A stretch of 64,000 bases of DNA from Frateuria soli (lineage in GTDB: Bacteria; Pseudomonadota; Gammaproteobacteria; Xanthomonadales; Rhodanobacteraceae): positions 496,001-560,000 of the forward strand of contig NZ_CP088252.1 in NCBI RefSeq assembly GCF_021117385.1, read 5' to 3'. The position numbers were made by a program, and so were the translations under genes. The notes beneath the pieces were generated by a model. It worked only from the letters and a program-made list of their open reading frames with translations, made no database searches and was not told the origin of the DNA. Below, one piece after another: positions 60,435 through 64,000 of this stretch (the first letter of the stretch is position 1; every line of letters begins with the position of its first letter).

Positions 60435-62738
60435 ATGGGCGCGTTCGCGCGCCACAGCTGGCGCTGGCTGCGCATCCCGTTCTGGGTCGCGCTCGGCCTC
60501 GGGCTGGGCTTCGTGTTGCCATACACGCTGATCCTCAACAAGCGCGTGCAGGATCGCTTCAACGACCTGGTGTTCGCGGTGCCCACGCGCGTGTACGCGC
60601 GTCCGCTGGCGCTGGCCCCCGGCGTGCCGATGTCGCCCTCCGCGCTGGAGCTGGAGCTGACCTTCGCCGGCTACACCCACGACGCCGCGGGCAAGGTGCC
60701 CGGTACCTGGACGCGCAACGGCAGCCGCTACGTGATCTCCTCGCGCGGGTACGCCGGTCCGGATGGCGGCGAGTTGCCCAAGCGCATCCGCGTGACGCTC
60801 GGCCGTGGCCAGGTCGAGTCGCTCGCCGAGGCCGCCAGCGGCGGGTCGATCAAGCTTGCCCACCTGGACCCGGCGCGCATCGCGACCGTCTACGGCGCGC
60901 AGCAGGAAGAGCGCCGCATCGTGCGCCTGGCCGACGTGCCGCCGCTGCTCGTGACCGGCCTGCAGGCGGTCGAGGATCGCGACTTCAAGCACCATATCGG
61001 GCTGGATTTCAGCGCGATCCTGCGCGCCGCCTTCGCCAACCTGCGCGCCGGCCACACTGTGCAGGGCGGCTCCACGCTGACCCAGCAGCTGGTGCGCAAC
61101 CTGTTCCTGGACCGCAGCCAGAACCTGGTGCGCAAGTTCAACGAGGCGCTGCTCTCGCTGCTGATCGAGGCCCATTACTCCAAGGACCGCATCCTGGAGG
61201 CCTACATCAACGAGGTGTTCCTCGGCCAGCAGGGCAACCAGGCGGTGCACGGCTTTGCCGCGGGAGCGGAGTTCTACTTCGGCCGCCGGCTCGAAGACCT
61301 CCGGCCGCAGGAGATCGCGCTGCTGGTCGGCATGGTCAAGGGTCCGAGCTACTACGACCCGCGCCGGTACCCCAAGCGCGCGCTGGCGCGGCGCAACCTG
61401 GTGCTGAAGGAATTCTTCGACACCGGCCTGCTCGACGCCGGCCAGGTCAACGCGGCCCAGGCCGCGCCGCTGGACATCGCTTCCAACGCGCAGCTGCCGC
61501 ACAACCGCTTCCCGGCCTTCATGCAGCTGGTGCGCGCGCAGATCACCAACGACTTCGACGACGACACGCTGCGCAAGGGCAACCTGTCGATCTTCACCAC
61601 GCTCGACCCGGCCGCGCAGCTCTATACCGAGCAGGCGATCACCACCGCCATCAAGAACATGGGCAAGCGCGGCGACAAGGTGCAGGCGGCCGGCGTAGTC
61701 ACCGACACCCACACCGGCAGCGTGCTGGCGGTGGTTGGCAGCAAGACGCCGGGCGACCCGGGTTTCAACCGGGCGCTCGACGCACGCCGGCCGATCGGCT
61801 CGCTGATCAAGCCTTTTGTCTACCTGGTCGCGCTGACCGACCCGGCACGCTGGAACCTGGGCACGCCGCTGGACGACTCGCCGATCATGCTGCGCCAGCC
61901 CAACGGCAAGACCTGGATGCCCCAGAACGACGACAACCAGTCGCACGGCTTCGTGCCGATGGTCGACGCGCTGGCGCATTCGTGGAACCTGGCGACCATC
62001 CACCTGGGTCTCGCCGTCGGCGTCCAGCGCGTCAAGGCGTTCCTGGAATCGTTCGGCTTCACCGACATCAATCCGAGCCCCTCGATGCTGATCGGTGCGG
62101 TCGACCTCTCCCCGTTCCAGGTCGCACAGCTCTACGAATACCTGGCCGCCGACGGCCACGCGCTGCCGCTGCTGGCGGTGCGCGGCGTGGTCGATGGCAC
62201 CGGTCATACCGTCAAGCGCTACGAGGTCGAGGGCGGCAAGGGCGAGTACCAGGAGGCGGTGCGACTGGTCACCTGGGCGATGCAGCAGGTGGCCGAGTAC
62301 GGCACCGCGCACAGCCTGGGCGATTCCTCCCTGGCCTGGCTCAACGCCGCCGGCAAGACCGGCACCAGCAACGACATGCGCGACAGCTGGTTCGCCGGCT
62401 TCACCGCCGATCGTCTGGCGGTGTTCTGGATGGGTCGCGACGACAACAAGCCGACCGGCCTGTTCGGCGCGACCGGCGGCCTGCGCGCCTGGCAGGACCT
62501 GTTCCGTCACCTGCCGACGCGGCCGCTTCCGGCGCAGCCGGGCGAGGGCCTGGAAATGGCCTGGATCAATCCGACCAATGGCAAGCCCACACAACCCGAG
62601 TGCGAAGGCGCGCGTCAGTTCCCGGTCGTCGCCGGCTCGCTGCCCGCGGATACCGAAGGCTGCTTCTGGCAGCGCGTCGGCGACTTCTTCGGCGGCGATG
62701 GCAACGCGCCCGTGCCAGCCGATTCCACGCTTCACTAG
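60435..62738 (+). CDS. mrcB: Penicillin-binding protein 1B
   Basis: 767 residues, bifunctional class A PBP. One N-terminal transmembrane helix (FWVALGLGLGFVLPYTLIL), a UB2H-like region, a GT51 domain with catalytic Glu180 (AVEDRDFKHHIG) and QGGSTLTQQLVRNLF, and a transpeptidase with Ser456 (RRPIGSLIKPF), SHGFVPMVDALAHSWN and AGKTGTSNDMRDSWF. It polymerises and crosslinks peptidoglycan, using the wall precursors that MurD2/MurL help make. ATG at 60435 is chosen on homology; a TTG at 60417 is possible. Confidence 0.95.
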   Translation: MGAFARHSWRWLRIPFWVALGLGLGFVLPYTLILNKRVQDRFNDLVFAVPTRVYARPLALAPGVPMSPSALELELTFAGYTHDAAGKVPGTWTRNGSRYVISSRGYAGPDGGELPKRIRVTLGRGQVESLAEAASGGSIKLAHLDPARIATVYGAQQEERRIVRLADVPPLLVTGLQAVEDRDFKHHIGLDFSAILRAAFANLRAGHTVQGGSTLTQQLVRNLFLDRSQNLVRKFNEALLSLLIEAHYSKDRILEAYINEVFLGQQGNQAVHGFAAGAEFYFGRRLEDLRPQEIALLVGMVKGPSYYDPRRYPKRALARRNLVLKEFFDTGLLDAGQVNAAQAAPLDIASNAQLPHNRFPAFMQLVRAQITNDFDDDTLRKGNLSIFTTLDPAAQLYTEQAITTAIKNMGKRGDKVQAAGVVTDTHTGSVLAVVGSKTPGDPGFNRALDARRPIGSLIKPFVYLVALTDPARWNLGTPLDDSPIMLRQPNGKTWMPQNDDNQSHGFVPMVDALAHSWNLATIHLGLAVGVQRVKAFLESFGFTDINPSPSMLIGAVDLSPFQVAQLYEYLAADGHALPLLAVRGVVDGTGHTVKRYEVEGGKGEYQEAVRLVTWAMQQVAEYGTAHSLGDSSLAWLNAAGKTGTSNDMRDSWFAGFTADRLAVFWMGRDDNKPTGLFGATGGLRAWQDLFRHLPTRPLPAQPGEGLEMAWINPTNGKPTQPECEGARQFPVVAGSLPADTEGCFWQRVGDFFGGDGNAPVPADSTLH

Positions 62739-62747
62739 AGACCTTCG

Positions 62748-63269
62748 ATGTTTTCCGTTCCACGATGGCGTTCCGGTTCCACCGTCCTTGCCGCCCTGCT
62801 GCTTGCAGGTTGCTTCAGCGTTCCGCCGCAGGAAGAGAAGCCGGTCGTCCCGGCGCACGACATGGTTGCGGCAATCCGCGCCGCCGGTGCACGCGAGCAG
62901 TCGATCATCGACGTGGCGCCGCTGCGCGACCCGGGCGTGACGGCCTGGCAGGATGCCGCCCGGGCGGACGAACGCGCCGGTCGTTACACGGATGCCGCGG
63001 CCAAGCTCGACCAGGCGCTCAAGCTCAATCCCGACTCGCCCGACCTGCTGCAGGATCGCGCCGAGGTCGCCATCCGCCTGCACGACTACGCCGCCGCCGA
63101 GCGGCTCGCGCGCCGCTCCTGGTCACTGGGGCCCCAGCTCGGCCCGCTGTGCGCGCGCAACTGGCAGACCATCGTGGAGATGCGCCTGCAGGCCGGCGAC
63201 CAGGCCGGCGTGGCGACGGCGCGCACGGGCGTGCGCGACTGCCACAAGGAAGGCGTCCCGCGGTACTGA
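62748..63269 (+). CDS. Lipoprotein with TPR-like repeats
   Basis: 173 residues. A lipobox (LLLAGC) after a 20-residue signal. Two TPR-like helices pairs follow (GRYTDAAAKLDQALKLNPDS and LHDYAAAERLARRSWSLGPQ). It starts 9 bp after mrcB and may help it at the wall, as small lipoproteins activate PBP1b; that is inference. The C-terminal Cys-His is notable. Confidence 0.8.
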   Translation: MFSVPRWRSGSTVLAALLLAGCFSVPPQEEKPVVPAHDMVAAIRAAGAREQSIIDVAPLRDPGVTAWQDAARADERAGRYTDAAAKLDQALKLNPDSPDLLQDRAEVAIRLHDYAAAERLARRSWSLGPQLGPLCARNWQTIVEMRLQAGDQAGVATARTGVRDCHKEGVPRY

Positions 63270-63300
63270 CGCCTTTCAGTTCCTCCCCTCGCGCGATGTT

Positions 63301-63380
63301 CCGTAGGAGCCCACTTGTGGGCGACGCTTTTTCCGACCGGTCCTGCCGACGAAGCATCGCCCACAAGTGGCCTCCTACGG
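63301..63380. repeat. REP-type inverted pair
   Basis: CGTAGGAGCCCACTTGTGGG and its inverse (CCCACAAGTGGCCTCCTACG) around ~30 bp, between the lipoprotein gene and the MAPEG gene. Confidence 0.92.
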
Positions 63381-63451
63381 AGGCCGTCGAAGCGTGGCGG
63401 GTTGCTGGAGGTCCCGCGAATGGAGGTGAGGCAACGCGGCCCGGCCTTGGG

Positions 63452-63841
63452 TCAGAGCGCAGCCAACAGCAGCATCACGATTCCCGCGATGCTCACCGCC
63501 CACACCAGCGTGCGCAGATACGGAATCCCGGCGGCGTATACCGGCACGTAGGCCAGCCGCGCCCAGAAGTACAGCTGGGCGCCGAGCGCGCTGGTCGCGT
63601 CCTGCCTGCCCGTCGCGACCACCACCAGCACCAGCGCGGCGAACAGCGCGAACGTTTCCAGGAAATTGCCGCGCGCCCGGTCGAGCCGCCCCGCCACGCC
63701 GGTGAGCGGCGCGCCCGGCTGGTCGCGCGCGCTGGCGGCCCATGCCGGACTGCGCTGGACGATCGACCCGGTCGCCGCGAGCGCGACCTGCACCAGGCCA
63801 AGGACCACACTCCACACCAGCATCTGCAGTTCGATTCCCAT
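63452..63841 (-). CDS. MAPEG family membrane protein
   Basis: 129 residues, four transmembrane helices. GVAGRLDRARGNFLETFALF is the family signature (R-x-x-x-N-x-x-E), followed by ARLAYVPVYAAGIPYLRTLV. Members are glutathione-linked or related membrane enzymes; bacterial ones are mostly uncharacterised. Confidence 0.87.
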   Translation of the reverse strand: MGIELQMLVWSVVLGLVQVALAATGSIVQRSPAWAASARDQPGAPLTGVAGRLDRARGNFLETFALFAALVLVVVATGRQDATSALGAQLYFWARLAYVPVYAAGIPYLRTLVWAVSIAGIVMLLLAAL

Positions 63842-63933
63842 TGTGCCGCTCCCGGGTTGAAGTGCCGCCATCGTGCGCCGGTCGGCGGGTGCTCGCCAGT
63901 GCGCCCGCGCGGCGGCTCGGCGATACTTGCGCG

Positions 63934-64000
63934 ATGACCGATCCCGACGACATCGGCGCGCTGCTCGGCGCCGACGGCCCGTTTGCCCGCGAGCTGCCCA
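63934..64000 (+). CDS. Start of a probable DinG/YoaA-like helicase (partial)
   Basis: 22 residues run off the window end: MTDPDDIGALLGADGPFARE. The LLGxDGPFA pattern resembles the N-terminus of YoaA-type ATP-dependent helicases. Only the beginning is seen, so the call is tentative. Confidence 0.45.
   Translation, partial: MTDPDDIGALLGADGPFARELP

Overview
The window is a high-GC proteobacterial chromosome segment, most likely from the Xanthomonadales and probably the Rhodanobacteraceae (Dyella, Rhodanobacter, Luteibacter and relatives). The markers are an aspartate kinase fused to diaminopimelate decarboxylase, the adjacent murL-murD2 pair that replaces the usual D-Glu route into peptidoglycan, a GH17-GT2 glucan synthase, Xanthomonas-type integron attC sites, and dense REP-like palindromes. 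No rRNA or tRNA gene was recognised. The species is an inference; nothing was searched.

Layout. 0.1-5.6 kb: a DsbC-like oxidoreductase, purL and a small membrane protein. 5.6-6.2 kb: a block of several repeat types. 6.2-15.2 kb: glycosyltransferase, EamA transporter, cstA with its small partner, a DUF4197 protein, peptide deformylase, queuosine-precursor transporter, a PAS-GGDEF gene broken by an amber codon, and an acyltransferase. 15.3-16.2 kb: a small secreted protein and a GNAT acetyltransferase.

16.4-24.8 kb is the most unusual part: a minus-strand integron gene-cassette array. It has twelve well-formed attC sites plus two decayed ones, and mostly unknown or membrane proteins (DHFR-like, DUF4180, LprI-like, a YaaC-like protein and several small membrane proteins). 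An IS3-family element interrupts one cassette gene. No integron integrase is visible at the attI end or anywhere in the window, so this is a CALIN-type array. It lies on the same strand, directly downstream of a two-gene molybdenum hydroxylase operon, which could supply its transcription.

25-42 kb: the molybdenum hydroxylase (whose small subunit has lost all four cysteines of one 2Fe-2S cluster), an APC permease, a PhzF-like protein, an outer-membrane barrel protein, class I fumarase, a REP tandem array, aspartate kinase/DapDC, a DUF559 gene with an amber codon, murL-murD2, and a cluster of small KGG/LEA group 1-like stress proteins. 42-64 kb: tamB-tamA, a GH17-GT2 glucan synthase, dps, an hrpA helicase carrying repeats in frame inside its coding sequence, relA, a TPR membrane protein, an NAD-dependent epimerase, mrcB (PBP1b), a lipoprotein, a MAPEG protein and the start of a probable helicase.

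Several genes converge on the cell envelope: aspartate kinase/DapDC feeds meso-DAP and lysine, murD2-murL build the L-Glu/D-Glu step, PBP1b polymerises the wall, TamAB inserts outer-membrane proteins, and the GH17-GT2 enzyme probably makes a periplasmic glucan. Two palindromic repeat families recur through the window and sometimes enter genes, where they supply stop codons or in-frame coding sequence.
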